Source of the DNA: an uncultured Pelagibacteraceae bacterium
GTDB taxonomy: Bacteria > Pseudomonadota > Alphaproteobacteria > Pelagibacterales > Pelagibacteraceae
DNA: 36,958 bases
Direction: 5' to 3'
Assembly (NCBI GenBank): GCA_902535745.1
Contig: CACAUR010000003.1
Coordinates: 72,747 to 109,704, forward strand
Each line of letters starts with the position of its first letter. Positions within the stretch are counted from its first letter, which is position 1. This document shows positions 7,152-16,537 of this stretch, piece by piece. The translations under genes and the position numbers were made by a program. The notes beneath the pieces were generated by a model. It had not been told where the DNA came from. It did not search any database and saw only the letters and a program-made list of their open reading frames with translations.

Positions 7152-7620
7152 GAAAAATATATTTCTTATATCCTTATTCTTAATTTTATCAAATTGTTCT
7201 TTAAATCTTGTGGATGACCATCATGGTGTTTATTTTATAGAAAAAAAAATGAAAAAAATACAAGTTAATTCAACAAATAAAAATGATCTAATCAAAATTT
7301 TTGGAGAACCTTCTACAAGAAGTTCATTTGATAATGATGTGTGGATATATATAGAGAGAAAAATAACTAATACACATTTTTTTGGAAAAAGAGAATTAAT
7401 TGTAAATAATGTACTTGTTCTTGAGATTGACGATAGGGGTTTATTAGCTAAAGTTGATTTCTTCGACAAAGAAGATATGAAAAAAATTAATTTTGATAAA
7501 GATAAAACAGATATTATTTATGGTAAAAGGAGTTTTGTTTATGACTTTTTAGCAAGTATGAGGCAAAAAATTAATGACCCACTTGGTGTTCGAAAAAAAA
7601 GAAAAGAAGGAGGCCAATAA
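7150..7620 (+). CDS. bamE: BamE/OmlA-type outer membrane lipoprotein
   Basis: Probable small lipoprotein of the outer membrane beta-barrel assembly machine. The 156-residue product has a short hydrophobic signal and a Cys at position 16 (ILSNC), although Asn at -1 is unusual for a lipobox. The SmpA/OmlA domain follows: HHGVYFIE, then IQVNSTNKNDLIKIFGEPST, the WIYIERK strand and VLVLEIDDRG. The C-terminal 45 residues are charged and disordered-looking, as in alphaproteobacterial OmlA. TATAAA at 7134-7139 could be the -10, giving a leader of only a few bases. The gene ends five bases before the convergent hppA stop. Confidence 0.85.
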   Translation: MKNIFLISLFLILSNCSLNLVDDHHGVYFIEKKMKKIQVNSTNKNDLIKIFGEPSTRSSFDNDVWIYIERKITNTHFFGKRELIVNNVLVLEIDDRGLLAKVDFFDKEDMKKINFDKDKTDIIYGKRSFVYDFLASMRQKINDPLGVRKKRKEGGQ

Positions 7621-7625
7621 TTTAA

Positions 7626-9731
7626 TTATCCTGCAATAACTGCTAATAATAATAAAGCAACTATGTTTGTAATCTTTATCATTGGATTCACTGCTGGACC
7701 AGCTGTATCTTTATAAGGATCTCCGACTGTATCGCCAGTGACTGCTGCTTTGTGCGCCTCTGAACCTTTACCACCATGATTACCATCTTCAATATATTTT
7801 TTTGCGTTATCCCAGGCACCACCACCAGCTGTCATAGAAATTGCAACAAATAGACCAGTTATTATAACTCCAAGTAACATTGCACCCACAGATGATAATG
7901 CAGCTACCTGACCACCAATTTGATAAATTATTAGATACAAAACTATTGGAGATAAAACAGGTAAGAGAGAAGGTATAATCATTTCCTTTATTGCAGCTTT
8001 AGTTAATAAATCAACTAATTTTCCATAATCTGGCTTAGCTTTTCTTTTCATTATACCAGGTATCTTTTTAAATTGTCTTCTTACCTCAATTACTACTGCA
8101 CCCCCTGCTCTTCCAACAGCTTGCATACCCATAGATCCAAAGAGATAGGGTAACATACCACCAACCAAAAGACCCACAACTACAAATGGGTTTGAAAGAT
8201 CAAAGCTTACAACAACATTTTCTAATTTAGATCCTGGAAGATTAGAGAAAAATTTAATATCTTCTGTATATGCTGCAAATAAAACTAAAGCTCCTAATCC
8301 AGCTGAGCCAATTGCATATCCTTTAGTTACAGCTTTTGTAGTATTACCGACAGCGTCCAAAGCATCAGTAGTCTTTCTTACATTTTTAGGTAAGTTTGAC
8401 ATTTCAGCTATTCCACCAGCGTTGTCTGTTACCGGACCATAAGCATCTAATGCTACTACCATTCCTGCAAGAGCTAACATTGCAGTAACGGCGATAGCTA
8501 TTCCATATAATCCAGCAATATAATTTGTTAATAAAATTCCACCAACAATAATTAGCGCTGGGATTGCTGTTGCTTCCATAGAAACAGCAAGTCCTTGGAT
8601 TACATTTGTACCATGACCAGTGGTAGATGAAGATGCAACACTTTTTACTGGTCTATAATTTGTACCAGTATAATATTCTGTTACCCATATAAGTAGACCT
8701 GTAATAACTAATCCAATTACACTGCAGTAATAAAGACTTAAACCAGAAAATTGCTTGTCACCTATCTCATATACTTTATCTAAACCTAAAACATAATCAG
8801 TAAGGGGATATAAAACTAGTAAAGATGTAATTGCAGTAACAATAAATCCTTTATAAAGAGCAAGCATAATATTTTTTGACGACCCTAATCTTACAAAAAA
8901 AGTACCGAGAATTGAGGTAACTATACAAGCGCCTCCAATTGTAAGAGGATAAACCATCATCATTAAATCATTTTGGAAAAAAATTGATGATAAAACCATT
9001 GTAGCAACAATGGTTACTGCATAGGTTTCAAATAAATCAGCAGCCATACCTGCACAGTCACCAACGTTGTCACCAACGTTGTCTGCTATTACTGCTGGGT
9101 TTCTTGGGTCATCTTCTGGAATTCCTGCTTCTACTTTTCCAACTAAATCTGCGCCAACATCAGCTCCTTTTGTAAAAATTCCACCACCTAGTCGTGCAAA
9201 TATAGAAATAAGTGAAGCGCCAAATCCTAATGCAATAAGTGCATTGATTAATTCTCTTTTATCAACATTAAATTTTAAAAGTAAATAATAATAAACTGCT
9301 ATTGATAATAAAGCTAATCCAGCTACCAACATTCCAGTAACTGCACCAGACTTAAATGCAATTGATAAACCTTTTGACAAACCTTTTCTAGATGCTTCTG
9401 CAGTTCTAACATTAGCTTGAACTGAAACTAACATTCCTACATAACCAGCAATACCAGATAATGCTGCACCAATTAAGTAACCTAGACCAACTAAAAAACT
9501 AAAAGAGAAACTAATAATAACAAGAACAACTAAACCAACTATTGCAATAGTTTTGTATTGTCTGTTTAAATACGCTTTTGCTCCAATTTGAATTGCAGAT
9601 GCAATTTCTTGCATCTTGGAGTTTCCTGTACTTGCAGCTAAAATATTTTTTCCTGTAAAATATCCGTAAACTATTGATAATATACCAGCTAAAATTGTGT
9701 AAATTAAGATTGTTTCAACATTATAGTTCAT
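7626..9731 (-). CDS. hppA: membrane-bound proton-translocating pyrophosphatase, K+-independent type
   Basis: Integral membrane enzyme that couples pyrophosphate hydrolysis to proton export, conserving energy otherwise lost as heat. The 701-residue protein has about 16 hydrophobic helices. The pyrophosphate site is intact: [20 protein letters not shown], then [31 protein letters not shown] and, near the end, [15 protein letters not shown]. In [14 protein letters not shown] the position after GNTT is Lys, which marks the potassium-independent subfamily (potassium-dependent enzymes have Ala there). It has an AAGGA ribosome binding site five bases before the ATG and its own probable promoter overlapping the thiL stop. 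Proton rather than sodium pumping is inferred from the subfamily. Confidence 0.97.
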   Translation of the reverse strand: MNYNVETILIYTILAGILSIVYGYFTGKNILAASTGNSKMQEIASAIQIGAKAYLNRQYKTIAIVGLVVLVIISFSFSFLVGLGYLIGAALSGIAGYVGMLVSVQANVRTAEASRKGLSKGLSIAFKSGAVTGMLVAGLALLSIAVYYYLLLKFNVDKRELINALIALGFGASLISIFARLGGGIFTKGADVGADLVGKVEAGIPEDDPRNPAVIADNVGDNVGDCAGMAADLFETYAVTIVATMVLSSIFFQNDLMMMVYPLTIGGACIVTSILGTFFVRLGSSKNIMLALYKGFIVTAITSLLVLYPLTDYVLGLDKVYEIGDKQFSGLSLYYCSVIGLVITGLLIWVTEYYTGTNYRPVKSVASSSTTGHGTNVIQGLAVSMEATAIPALIIVGGILLTNYIAGLYGIAIAVTAMLALAGMVVALDAYGPVTDNAGGIAEMSNLPKNVRKTTDALDAVGNTTKAVTKGYAIGSAGLGALVLFAAYTEDIKFFSNLPGSKLENVVVSFDLSNPFVVVGLLVGGMLPYLFGSMGMQAVGRAGGAVVIEVRRQFKKIPGIMKRKAKPDYGKLVDLLTKAAIKEMIIPSLLPVLSPIVLYLIIYQIGGQVAALSSVGAMLLGVIITGLFVAISMTAGGGAWDNAKKYIEDGNHGGKGSEAHKAAVTGDTVGDPYKDTAGPAVNPMIKITNIVALLLLAVIAG

Positions 9732-9786
9732 AAATTCCTTATGTATTAAAAGTTTCTATTTAAAAAAAATGGACATTACAAAAATA

Positions 9787-9815
9787 AGTATAAAAGGCAA
9801 TATAATATTAGTTAA
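9787..9815 (-). promoter_or_regulatory. probable hppA promoter
   Basis: On the minus strand TTAACT (9810-9815) and TATACT (9787-9792) are separated by exactly 17 bases. The -35 overlaps the thiL stop codon. Transcription would start near 9780, giving a leader of about 49 bases that ends in AAGGA five bases before the hppA ATG. The -35 matches consensus at four of six positions and the -10 at five of six, so the call is moderate. Confidence 0.4.
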
Positions 9816-10774
9816 AATTGATGAGTATAACCAAGGTTTTTATTTATCTTAAACTTCTTATTTCCTTTCAAAATACAAGAATCTTGGTGTTTTTTTAAGA
9901 TTTTGCCGATTCTTTGAATTTTAAGTTTTTTATTTTTAGCGTACTTATCGATTAAAGATCGGTTTTTTTTATGAGAAGTAAAAATAATTTCATAATCGTC
10001 ACCATTAAAAACTATATTTTCAACTTTATATCTTTTATTACTACTTAAAACTTTTTTGAGTTGATTTGATAATTTAATATCATCCAATTTAATTGAAAAA
10101 CCATGTTTCTGTTGTCTTATCATTTTTTTCAAGTCAATCAACAAACCATCGGATATATCAATAGAAGTATTTGCAAATTTTTGTAAGAAATTTACCATCT
10201 TCAAATTTATGGATGGCATATAAAATTTAGAAATGAAGTAATTTTTCAATAATTTTGGTATTGAAATTTTTTTTTTCAAAATTTGAAGACCTATGAAACT
10301 ATCGCCTAAGTGACCAGTAATGTATATATCATCTCCAATCATTGAGTTATGTCTTTTTACAATCTTATTGGAAAATCCAATAACACAACATGTAAAAGAA
10401 TTGGTATTAGAATAAACGGTATCACCACCAGATAATTCAATACCAAATTTTTTCTGTTCTAAGGATAAAGAGTTTGAAATCTTTTTTAAATTTTTGTTTG
10501 AGAAAGATTTTGAGTTGCCACTAGCTGATATAAAATAATATTTTGGTTTAACACCCTTACAAATTAAATCCGATAGTGATGATCTTAAAATTTTTTTAAT
10601 TACAAGATCAGGTGCTTTAAAATTAGGAAAGTGTACTTTTTCAACATAAGTATCAATTGATACTGCTAATTGATTGGATTTATCAAAAAAAATATCATCG
10701 TTTAGACCTTGAGATGAATTTTTTTTTTTGGTTAATCTTTTAAGAAATTTGTCAATTAATTGAACTTCGTTCAT
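9812..10774 (-). CDS. thiL: thiamine-monophosphate kinase
   Basis: Phosphorylates thiamine monophosphate to the active cofactor thiamine diphosphate. The 320 residues show the PurM-like ATP-binding pattern of ThiL: LNDDIFFD (replacing the usual GIGDDAA), SIDTYVEKVHF, SSLSDLICKGVKPKYYFISA, ELSGGDTVYS, DDIYITGHLGDS, TSIDISDGLLIDLKKM and GDDYEIIF. The first Asp-rich motif is divergent but keeps two aspartates. It directly abuts nusB (stop and start adjacent), in the ribH-nusB-thiL order common in Alphaproteobacteria. SAR11 bacteria need external thiamine precursors, and a kept thiL fits that. Confidence 0.9.
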   Translation of the reverse strand: MNEVQLIDKFLKRLTKKKNSSQGLNDDIFFDKSNQLAVSIDTYVEKVHFPNFKAPDLVIKKILRSSLSDLICKGVKPKYYFISASGNSKSFSNKNLKKISNSLSLEQKKFGIELSGGDTVYSNTNSFTCCVIGFSNKIVKRHNSMIGDDIYITGHLGDSFIGLQILKKKISIPKLLKNYFISKFYMPSINLKMVNFLQKFANTSIDISDGLLIDLKKMIRQQKHGFSIKLDDIKLSNQLKKVLSSNKRYKVENIVFNGDDYEIIFTSHKKNRSLIDKYAKNKKLKIQRIGKILKKHQDSCILKGNKKFKINKNLGYTHQF

Positions 10775-11170
10775 TTAAGCTCTAATTTTATTTGATATTT
10801 TATCTAATAATGCATTGAGATATTTCGTTTGTGATAAATCTATAAAATAATTAGATGCATTTAGATATTCTTTGATAATTATTTTTGAAGAAACATTTGG
10901 TTTATATAAAAATTCAAAAATAGCACTTTTAATTATTATTATGAAAATTTTATCAAGTTTTTTTAGTTTAATGTCATTTTCTAAATGTATTTGAATTTCA
11001 TTATCAATTACCTCGTTTCGCTCAATTGTACCCTTTACAACATCCTTTATAAATTTTTTAAATCTGTGTTTAGGAAATGTTAATTCCTCTTCTTTGTTAA
11101 AAAATTTTCCATATAATTTTTGAATTATAATTACTCTTGGATTGTTTTTTGGACTGTATTGTGGCTGCAT
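10775..11170 (-). CDS. nusB: transcription antitermination factor NusB
   Basis: RNA-binding protein that, with S10 (NusE), binds boxA during rRNA transcription. The 131-residue helical product shows NPRVIIIQKLYGKFF near the start, then DKIFIIIIKSAIFEFLY and the C-terminal VSSKIIIKEYLNASNYF plus KYLNALLDKI, all typical of NusB. The canonical serine/alanine positions of the first helix are replaced by bulkier residues, in keeping with the AT-driven Ile/Lys/Asn bias of this genome. It sits four bases after ribH and abuts thiL. The identity rests on the C-terminal half plus the conserved order. Confidence 0.88.
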   Translation of the reverse strand: MQPQYSPKNNPRVIIIQKLYGKFFNKEEELTFPKHRFKKFIKDVVKGTIERNEVIDNEIQIHLENDIKLKKLDKIFIIIIKSAIFEFLYKPNVSSKIIIKEYLNASNYFIDLSQTKYLNALLDKISNKIRA

Positions 11171-11174
11171 CTTT

Positions 11175-11588
11175 CTAGTTATCGCTAATCAAAAGTTCAA
11201 TTGCTGCATTTGCAGCCTCTTTACCTTTGTTTTTATTTAATTTATTAGCACGTTCAATTGCTTGGTCTCTATTTAAACAAGTTAAAATTCCATTTCCAAT
11301 AGGTTTTTTACTTTCAATGGATAATTTCATTATTGCATCTATTGAAGATTTACTGATAAAATCAAAATGAGGTGTTTCACCTTTGATGACACATCCCAAG
11401 GCTATAAAAGCATCATATTTTTTTAAATTTTTTGATATCGCATATGGTATTTCGAAAACACCTGGAACATAAATAATCTTTATTTTAATTTTTTTTTTAT
11501 GATTGTTTAGAACATCATTTGCACCACTAACTAGCATATTGATGATATCTTCATAATATTTTGATGCGACTATACAAATTTTTTTCAT
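11175..11588 (-). CDS. ribH: 6,7-dimethyl-8-ribityllumazine synthase
   Basis: Joins 5-amino-6-ribitylaminouracil with dihydroxybutanone phosphate in the penultimate riboflavin step. The protein is 137 residues, short but complete. Motifs are VASKYYEDI (substrate loop), VPGVFEIPYAI, ALGCVIKGETPHFDFIS with the catalytic His, and GNGILTCLNRDQAIERA followed by NKGKEAANAAIELL. It overlaps the ribBA stop by four bases (ATGA), so translation is likely coupled to ribBA. Confidence 0.95.
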   Translation of the reverse strand: MKKICIVASKYYEDIINMLVSGANDVLNNHKKKIKIKIIYVPGVFEIPYAISKNLKKYDAFIALGCVIKGETPHFDFISKSSIDAIMKLSIESKKPIGNGILTCLNRDQAIERANKLNKNKGKEAANAAIELLISDN

Positions 11589-12688
11589 TTTATAATTTCT
11601 TGTTTAGTAATTCTAATTCCAAAACCTTCTAAGCCAACAACTTTTTTCGGCGATCTGGTTACTAATATCATATTTTTAACTCTTAAAGCTTTAATTATTT
11701 GTGCACCAATACCATAGTTTCTAATTAGTTTATCAGTGCCTATCTTATTTTTCTTATCAGATTTAAAGTCTCTTAAAGTAGAAGATACAGATTTTAAATT
11801 AGAGTCTCTTATAAAAACTAATATACAATTATTATAATCTTTAAAATAATCTAATGTATTATTAAATGAATTAGGTAATCTTTTTCCTAGTAAATAACTT
11901 TCAACCAAATTAGAGGATATAACTCGTACTCTAGTATTTTTACTTGGGCTAATTTTACCTTTTATTAATGCAAAATGTTCAGAACCATCAAGTTGATTTT
12001 CAAAAATTTTAATTTGATATTTTTTATTTTTAATTACAATTTTATCAGTTTTTCTTAGCTTAACTAATTTTTCATTCTTTAATCTATAAGAAATTAAATC
12101 TTCTATTTTTGCTATAGCCAATTTATGTTTAGTAGCAAATTCAAAAAGCTCTTTGCCTTTTGCCATTACTCCTTTATCGTTCATTATTTCACATATAACC
12201 GCGGAAGGGTTTTTTTTGGCTAGTTTTGATATATCAACCGATGCCTCTGTATGGCCTGCTCTTACTAAAACTCCACCGTCTTTAGAGATGATTGGAAATA
12301 TATGTCCTGGTGAAACTATATCTTTTTTTTTAACATTTGTTTTTATTGCTGTTTTAATTGTTAAAGATCTGTCTTTTGCAGAAATACCAGTTGTGACCCC
12401 CCTTCTTGCTTCTATTGATACTGTAAAAGCTGTTTGGTTTCTTGATTTATTTATTGGAGACATGAGAGAAAGATTCAATCTTTTAGCTTGCTTGTTAGTT
12501 AACGCTAAACAAATTAATCCTCTTCCATATTTAGCCATAAAATTAATTTTTTTTGGAGAAACATTTGAGGCAGGTATTACTAAATCTCCTTCATTTTCTC
12601 TATTTTCATCATCTACAAGGATATACATTTCACCTTTTTTGGCTTTACGAATAATGTTTTCTACAGAGCTAAACTTTTTTGTTTTCAT
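11585..12688 (-). CDS. ribBA: 3,4-dihydroxy-2-butanone-4-phosphate synthase with degenerate GTP cyclohydrolase II domain (RibBX-like)
   Basis: Residues 1-205 are a normal RibB: DDENRENEGDLVIPA (26-40) holds the acidic metal ligands, with FMAKYGRGLIC, DRSLTIKTAI, SPGHIFPI and RAGHTEASVD further on. It makes dihydroxybutanone phosphate for RibH. Residues 210-367 align with RibA by HFALIKG, VRVIS, NYGIGAQII and SPKKVVGLEGFGI. However, the three zinc cysteines normally found just after the VR-x-H stretch are gone (residues 256-278 contain none), and the GRGIG-type segment before the final third is missing. The second domain is therefore probably inactive as a cyclohydrolase. A separate ribA would have to exist elsewhere. 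The gene overlaps ribE by 20 bases. Confidence 0.9.
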   Translation of the reverse strand: MKTKKFSSVENIIRKAKKGEMYILVDDENRENEGDLVIPASNVSPKKINFMAKYGRGLICLALTNKQAKRLNLSLMSPINKSRNQTAFTVSIEARRGVTTGISAKDRSLTIKTAIKTNVKKKDIVSPGHIFPIISKDGGVLVRAGHTEASVDISKLAKKNPSAVICEIMNDKGVMAKGKELFEFATKHKLAIAKIEDLISYRLKNEKLVKLRKTDKIVIKNKKYQIKIFENQLDGSEHFALIKGKISPSKNTRVRVISSNLVESYLLGKRLPNSFNNTLDYFKDYNNCILVFIRDSNLKSVSSTLRDFKSDKKNKIGTDKLIRNYGIGAQIIKALRVKNMILVTRSPKKVVGLEGFGIRITKQEIIK

Positions 12689-13265
12689 AAAATTTTTTTA
12701 CATATTTTGAAAGAATATCTATTTCAATATTAACAATATCATTAACCTTTAAACTTGATAAATTAGTAAGTTTTAAGGTATGCGGAATGCACCAAATTTG
12801 AAAGTTACTACCTTTTATTTTTGATATTGTAAGCGAAACACCGTTTATAAGTATTGAAGCTTTAGGTATTAAATATTTTGAAAATTTATTTTCAATTTTA
12901 AATTCTAGCACAATTGATTTACCTACTTTTTTAATTTTTTTTAATAAAGAAGTACAATCAACATGGCCTTGACATATATGACCTGAAATATCTTGACCAT
13001 ATTTTAATGGCAGTTCAAGATTAATCTTTTGACCAATTTTAAGATGCTTAAATTTTGATTTGTTGATACTTTCTTTGGATAGATAAAATTCTAATAAGTC
13101 TTTTCTTTTTGAAATCAATGTAAGACAAACACCATCACATGCAATGGATGAACCAATATCTTTTTTGTCTAATTTAAGCTTGCTCTTTATAAATATTTTT
13201 GTCCCTGAATTTAATTTCGAAAATTTTGATACAGTTCCCTGTTGATATATAATTCCGTTAAACAT
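12669..13265 (-). CDS. ribE: riboflavin synthase alpha subunit
   Basis: Dismutates two 6,7-dimethyl-8-ribityllumazine molecules to riboflavin. The 198 residues hold two tandem lumazine-binding repeats. The first starts MFNGIIYQQGTV and includes SIACDGVCLTL. The second includes GHICQGHVDCTS, LIPKASILINGVSLTI and a C-terminal helix with VNIEIDILSKYVKKF. The N-terminal MFxGII sequence is nearly invariant in the family. It follows ribD by three bases and overlaps ribBA by 20 bases. The gene symbol is ribE or ribC depending on the naming scheme. Confidence 0.95.
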   Translation of the reverse strand: MFNGIIYQQGTVSKFSKLNSGTKIFIKSKLKLDKKDIGSSIACDGVCLTLISKRKDLLEFYLSKESINKSKFKHLKIGQKINLELPLKYGQDISGHICQGHVDCTSLLKKIKKVGKSIVLEFKIENKFSKYLIPKASILINGVSLTISKIKGSNFQIWCIPHTLKLTNLSSLKVNDIVNIEIDILSKYVKKFYENKKV

Positions 13266-13268
13266 TTT

Positions 13269-14351
13269 TTAAATAAATCTTGTAATTCTGTTTTTATCAA
13301 AATACTGATTGATATTTCTCTTAATTCTAAATTTTTTTGATAATTTATAAACTATTTTTTTAATGTTTAATTTACCAGATTGTCTCAATTTATTATCTGT
13401 TTTTATTAAATAAAATTCATTAAATAAATTTTTATCCAACATTTTGTTTGTAAACTGATTTCCACCCTCAACTAATAAAAAACGAATATTGTTTTGATAT
13501 AAAATTGACATAACTTTTTTTAAGTTAAATTCACCATTTTTTTCGAGTTTAACATTGATTAGTTTTACTTTTTTACTCTTAAGAAACTTTATCTTTTTTT
13601 TATCACCTGAGTTATAAAAAATAATTATTTTAGTATTCTTTAATTTGAAAATATTTGCATTTTTTTTTACTTTTAAATTCTTATCTACAATAACTTTTGT
13701 TGGTGAATACTCATTTAAACCAGATAATCTACAATCCAATAATGGATTGTCTTCGTTAATCGTCTTGTAAGTGACTAATATAGCTTGATTTTTATACCTT
13801 AGATGATGAGAAAAAGATTGAGTATATGTATTTGAAACATATTTTGATTTAGAACTTTTAATAAAAAAATCTTTTGAGCATGCTATTTTTCCTACTACAT
13901 AAGGTTGTTTATATTTTCTTTGAAAAATATAAGGTTTATAAAATTCACTTATCTTAGGTACATTAATATTTTTAACTTTAATTTTTTTTGATTTTAGAAT
14001 TTGCTTGGCTCTTTTTGAGGATCTTTCATCAATGTCATGAGCAGCAAAAACAAGCCTGGAAATCTTTTTATCTATTATAATATTAGTGCAAGGTGGTGTT
14101 TTTCCATAATGACTACAAGGTTCTAAAGTTACATAAAGAGATGAGCCCTTAGTTATTTTTTTGTCAATTTTATTTAATAAACTAAACTCAGAATGAGGTG
14201 TTCCATTATAACCTGTGGAAGCTAACGAAATAACCTCATCATTCTTAACAAGAACACTTCCAACAGAAGGATTTGTTCCTGTTAAACCCTCCATATTTTT
14301 TGCTAAATTTAAAGCTAAATTTAAATAGAGCTTATCTTTTTTTGAAGACAT
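13269..14351 (-). CDS. ribD: bifunctional riboflavin deaminase/reductase
   Basis: Carries out steps two and three of riboflavin synthesis. The N-terminal deaminase (about residues 1-145) has the zinc ligands: His in [12 protein letters not shown] and the two Cys in [15 protein letters not shown]. The C-terminal reductase (about 150-360) includes [15 protein letters not shown] sequence (written here [12 protein letters not shown]), the [10 protein letters not shown] stretch and the dinucleotide-binding [12 protein letters not shown]. Length 360 matches the family. It overlaps the nrdR stop by 20 bases in the common nrdR-ribD order. No missing catalytic residue noticed. Confidence 0.95.
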   Translation of the reverse strand: MSSKKDKLYLNLALNLAKNMEGLTGTNPSVGSVLVKNDEVISLASTGYNGTPHSEFSLLNKIDKKITKGSSLYVTLEPCSHYGKTPPCTNIIIDKKISRLVFAAHDIDERSSKRAKQILKSKKIKVKNINVPKISEFYKPYIFQRKYKQPYVVGKIACSKDFFIKSSKSKYVSNTYTQSFSHHLRYKNQAILVTYKTINEDNPLLDCRLSGLNEYSPTKVIVDKNLKVKKNANIFKLKNTKIIIFYNSGDKKKIKFLKSKKVKLINVKLEKNGEFNLKKVMSILYQNNIRFLLVEGGNQFTNKMLDKNLFNEFYLIKTDNKLRQSGKLNIKKIVYKLSKKFRIKRNINQYFDKNRITRFI

Positions 14352-14790
14352 CTATTTTGTCTACAAATTGTACAAAGTCTTTTTCTTCTCTAAAATTTCT
14401 ATAAACAGACGCAAATCTTACGTAAGCTACTGGGTCTAAATTTTTTAAACCATCCATAACCATTTTTCCAATTGCATTGGACGAAATTTCATTTTGCCCT
14501 AACTCTTCAAGTGATCTTGAAATATTAGTAATAAATTTTTCGACAGTTTCAGTATCAATGGGTCTTTTTTTTAGAGCAATGTAAATTGACTTTGATAATT
14601 TATCTCTATCAAATGGTGATTTTCTTCCACTCTTTTTAACAACCATTAATTCTCTAAATTGAATTCTTTCAAAAGTAGTAAATCTTTCTCCACATGTGCA
14701 AAGTCTCCTTCTTCTTATTGCAGTACCATCTTCGGTTGGACGTGAATCCACAACCGATGTTTCACCTTTTTTTTCACATGGACAAATCAT
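14332..14790 (-). CDS. nrdR: transcriptional repressor NrdR with shortened zinc knuckles
   Basis: ATP/dATP-sensing repressor of ribonucleotide reductase genes. The 152 residues hold the zinc ribbon (1-45) and the ATP-cone (about 49-139: [20 protein letters not shown]). [19 protein letters not shown] and [11 protein letters not shown] are textbook NrdR. The metal ligands are odd: the family has C-x2-C at 3/6 and 31/34, whereas here they are C3-P-C5 and C31-T-C33. One residue has been lost from each knuckle. I checked both codon runs in the DNA. The rest is intact, so the protein is probably functional. It lies three bases after glyA and overlaps ribD. Confidence 0.95.
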   Translation of the reverse strand: MICPCEKKGETSVVDSRPTEDGTAIRRRRLCTCGERFTTFERIQFRELMVVKKSGRKSPFDRDKLSKSIYIALKKRPIDTETVEKFITNISRSLEELGQNEISSNAIGKMVMDGLKNLDPVAYVRFASVYRNFREEKDFVQFVDKIDVFKKR

Positions 14791-14793
14791 TTA

Positions 14794-16104
14794 CTATTTT
14801 AAATTTTTATAAATCGGAAATTTTGAGCACAGTGAAATTACTTCTTCTCTTACTTCTGCTTCAACTTTCGCATTATCGTCTGGATTTGCTGATAAACCTT
14901 TTATTGTTTTAGTTATTAGTTCTCCTACTTTTTTAAATTCATCTAAACCAAAACCCCTTGTAGTTGCAGCTTGTGTTCCTAATCTTATTCCAGATGTTAT
15001 CATTGGACTTTCTGTATCATATGGAATCCCATTTTTATTACATGTTATGTTAGCTCTACACAAACTATCAGCTGCAATATTTCCTTTTACATTAAATGGT
15101 CTTAAGTCTACCAACATTAAATGAGTATCAGTTCCGCCTGAATATATTTTAAAACCATTGTTTTTTAATGTCTCAGCTAAAATTTTTGCATTAGCCATTA
15201 CATTTGAAATATAATTTCTAAATTCAGGTTTTAACGCTTCAAGGAACCCAACTGCTTTTGCAGCAATTATGTGCATCAAAGGTCCACCTTGATAACCTGG
15301 GAAAACTGCAGAATTAAATTTTTTAGATAAAGATTCATTATTGGTTAAAATAATTCCGCCACGTGCACTTCTGAAAACTTTATGAGTTGTTGAAGTAACA
15401 ACGTCAGCATACTCTACTGGATTTGGATAACCTTTACCTGCAACTAAACCCGAAAAGTGCGCCATATCAACCATAAAATATGCTCCCACTTTATCTGCAA
15501 TCGCTCTAAATTTTTTAAAATCAATCTGTCTAGAGTAAGCGCTTCCACCTGCAATTATAAGTTTTGGTTTATTCTCAACAGCAAGTTTCTCTATTGATTC
15601 ATAATCTAGTAATTCTGTTTTTTTATCTACATCATAGGCAATTGCGTTAAACCATTTTCCTGAAACAGATGCTTTTGACCCGTGAGTAAGGTGACCGCCG
15701 GAATTTAAACTCATTCCCATTATAGTATCACCTGGTTTTAGTAATGCTAAGAAGACTGCTCCATTAGCTTGAGCTCCGGAATGAGGTTGGCTATTAGCAA
15801 ATTTACAATTAAATAATTTTTTTAGTCTTTCGTTAGCTAAGTTTTCAGCTACATCAACATGATCGCATCCGTTATAATATCTTTTTCCTGGATAACCTTC
15901 GGCATACTTATTAGTTAATACAGATCCTTGAGCTTCAAGAAGAGCGTTTGAAACGATATTCTCTGATGCAATTAGTTCAATATGTTTTTGTTGCCTAGCT
16001 AATTCATCATTAATAGCTTTATATATTTCCGGATCAGTATCCGATAAGTTTTTTTCAAAAAAGTTTTGATACTCTATATTTGTGTATTTACCTTCACTAG
16101 ACAT
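14794..16104 (-). CDS. glyA: serine hydroxymethyltransferase
   Basis: PLP enzyme interconverting serine and glycine with transfer of a one-carbon unit to tetrahydrofolate. The 436-residue protein has [20 protein letters not shown] (residues 42-61), [37 protein letters not shown] and the Schiff-base Lys242 in [12 protein letters not shown]. The usual text there is HKTLRGPRGG, so this loop is modestly divergent around an unchanged lysine. It ends three bases before nrdR and begins three bases after rpiB. With soxBDAG further along it marks a one-carbon theme in the window. Confidence 0.97.
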   Translation of the reverse strand: MSSEGKYTNIEYQNFFEKNLSDTDPEIYKAINDELARQQKHIELIASENIVSNALLEAQGSVLTNKYAEGYPGKRYYNGCDHVDVAENLANERLKKLFNCKFANSQPHSGAQANGAVFLALLKPGDTIMGMSLNSGGHLTHGSKASVSGKWFNAIAYDVDKKTELLDYESIEKLAVENKPKLIIAGGSAYSRQIDFKKFRAIADKVGAYFMVDMAHFSGLVAGKGYPNPVEYADVVTSTTHKVFRSARGGIILTNNESLSKKFNSAVFPGYQGGPLMHIIAAKAVGFLEALKPEFRNYISNVMANAKILAETLKNNGFKIYSGGTDTHLMLVDLRPFNVKGNIAADSLCRANITCNKNGIPYDTESPMITSGIRLGTQAATTRGFGLDEFKKVGELITKTIKGLSANPDDNAKVEAEVREEVISLCSKFPIYKNLK

Positions 16105-16107
16105 AAT

Positions 16108-16536
16108 TTATTTTATTTTTTTAACCCTTCTCAAGTGTCTACCACTTTCGAATCTAGTTTTCAAAAAAATATTAACACATTTTAAAGCTAATTTTGAACT
16201 AATAAGTCTCGATCCTAGGGCGATTATATTGGCATCATTATGTAATCTCGATAATTTAGTATTTTCAATGCTATAACACAATGCGGCCCTTATATTTTTA
16301 ACCTTGTTTGCGACTATTGACATTCCAACACCTGAGCCACAAACTAAAATCCCACGATTTTTTTTGCTTTTTGCTACACTTTTTGCTAATTTTTTTGCAA
16401 AATCTGGATAATCTACAGAATTATCATTTCTGGGTCCTAAGTCGTAAATTTCTAATTTTTTCTTTTTTAATGAATATTTTATTTTTTCTTTTAGTTTAAA
16501 TCCAGCGTGGTCTGAAGATATATAAATTTTATTCAA
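16108..16536 (-). CDS. rpiB: ribose-5-phosphate isomerase B
   Basis: Interconverts ribose 5-phosphate and ribulose 5-phosphate in the pentose phosphate pathway. I place the start at a TTG at 16536 (142 residues: LNKIYISSDHAGFKLKE), because the open frame upstream only runs through the 3' end of the neighbouring gene and gives 37 unrelated residues. With this start the genes are one base apart rather than overlapping by 110 bases. Motifs are SSDHAG, DYPDFAKKLA and GILVCGSGVGMSIVANKV with the active-site Cys, then RLHNDANIIALGSRL. The position just upstream of glyA is common in Alphaproteobacteria. Confidence 0.92.
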   Translation of the reverse strand: MNKIYISSDHAGFKLKEKIKYSLKKKKLEIYDLGPRNDNSVDYPDFAKKLAKSVAKSKKNRGILVCGSGVGMSIVANKVKNIRAALCYSIENTKLSRLHNDANIIALGSRLISSKLALKCVNIFLKTRFESGRHLRRVKKIK

Positions 16537-16537
16537 A

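Noticed and set aside
7230..7469. Antisense 79-codon frame within bamE
   Set aside because: Low-complexity shadow of bamE with no supporting feature.
11585..12688. Frameshift or pseudogene in ribBA to explain the missing RibA motifs
   Set aside because: The frame is open and the fold landmarks of the second domain continue to the end, so divergence is more likely than a broken gene.
12153..12710. A 185-codon open frame on the plus strand opposite ribBA
   Set aside because: It lies entirely antisense to well-supported ribBA and ribE, its translation is an unstructured hydrophobic shadow, and there is no RBS or homologous motif.
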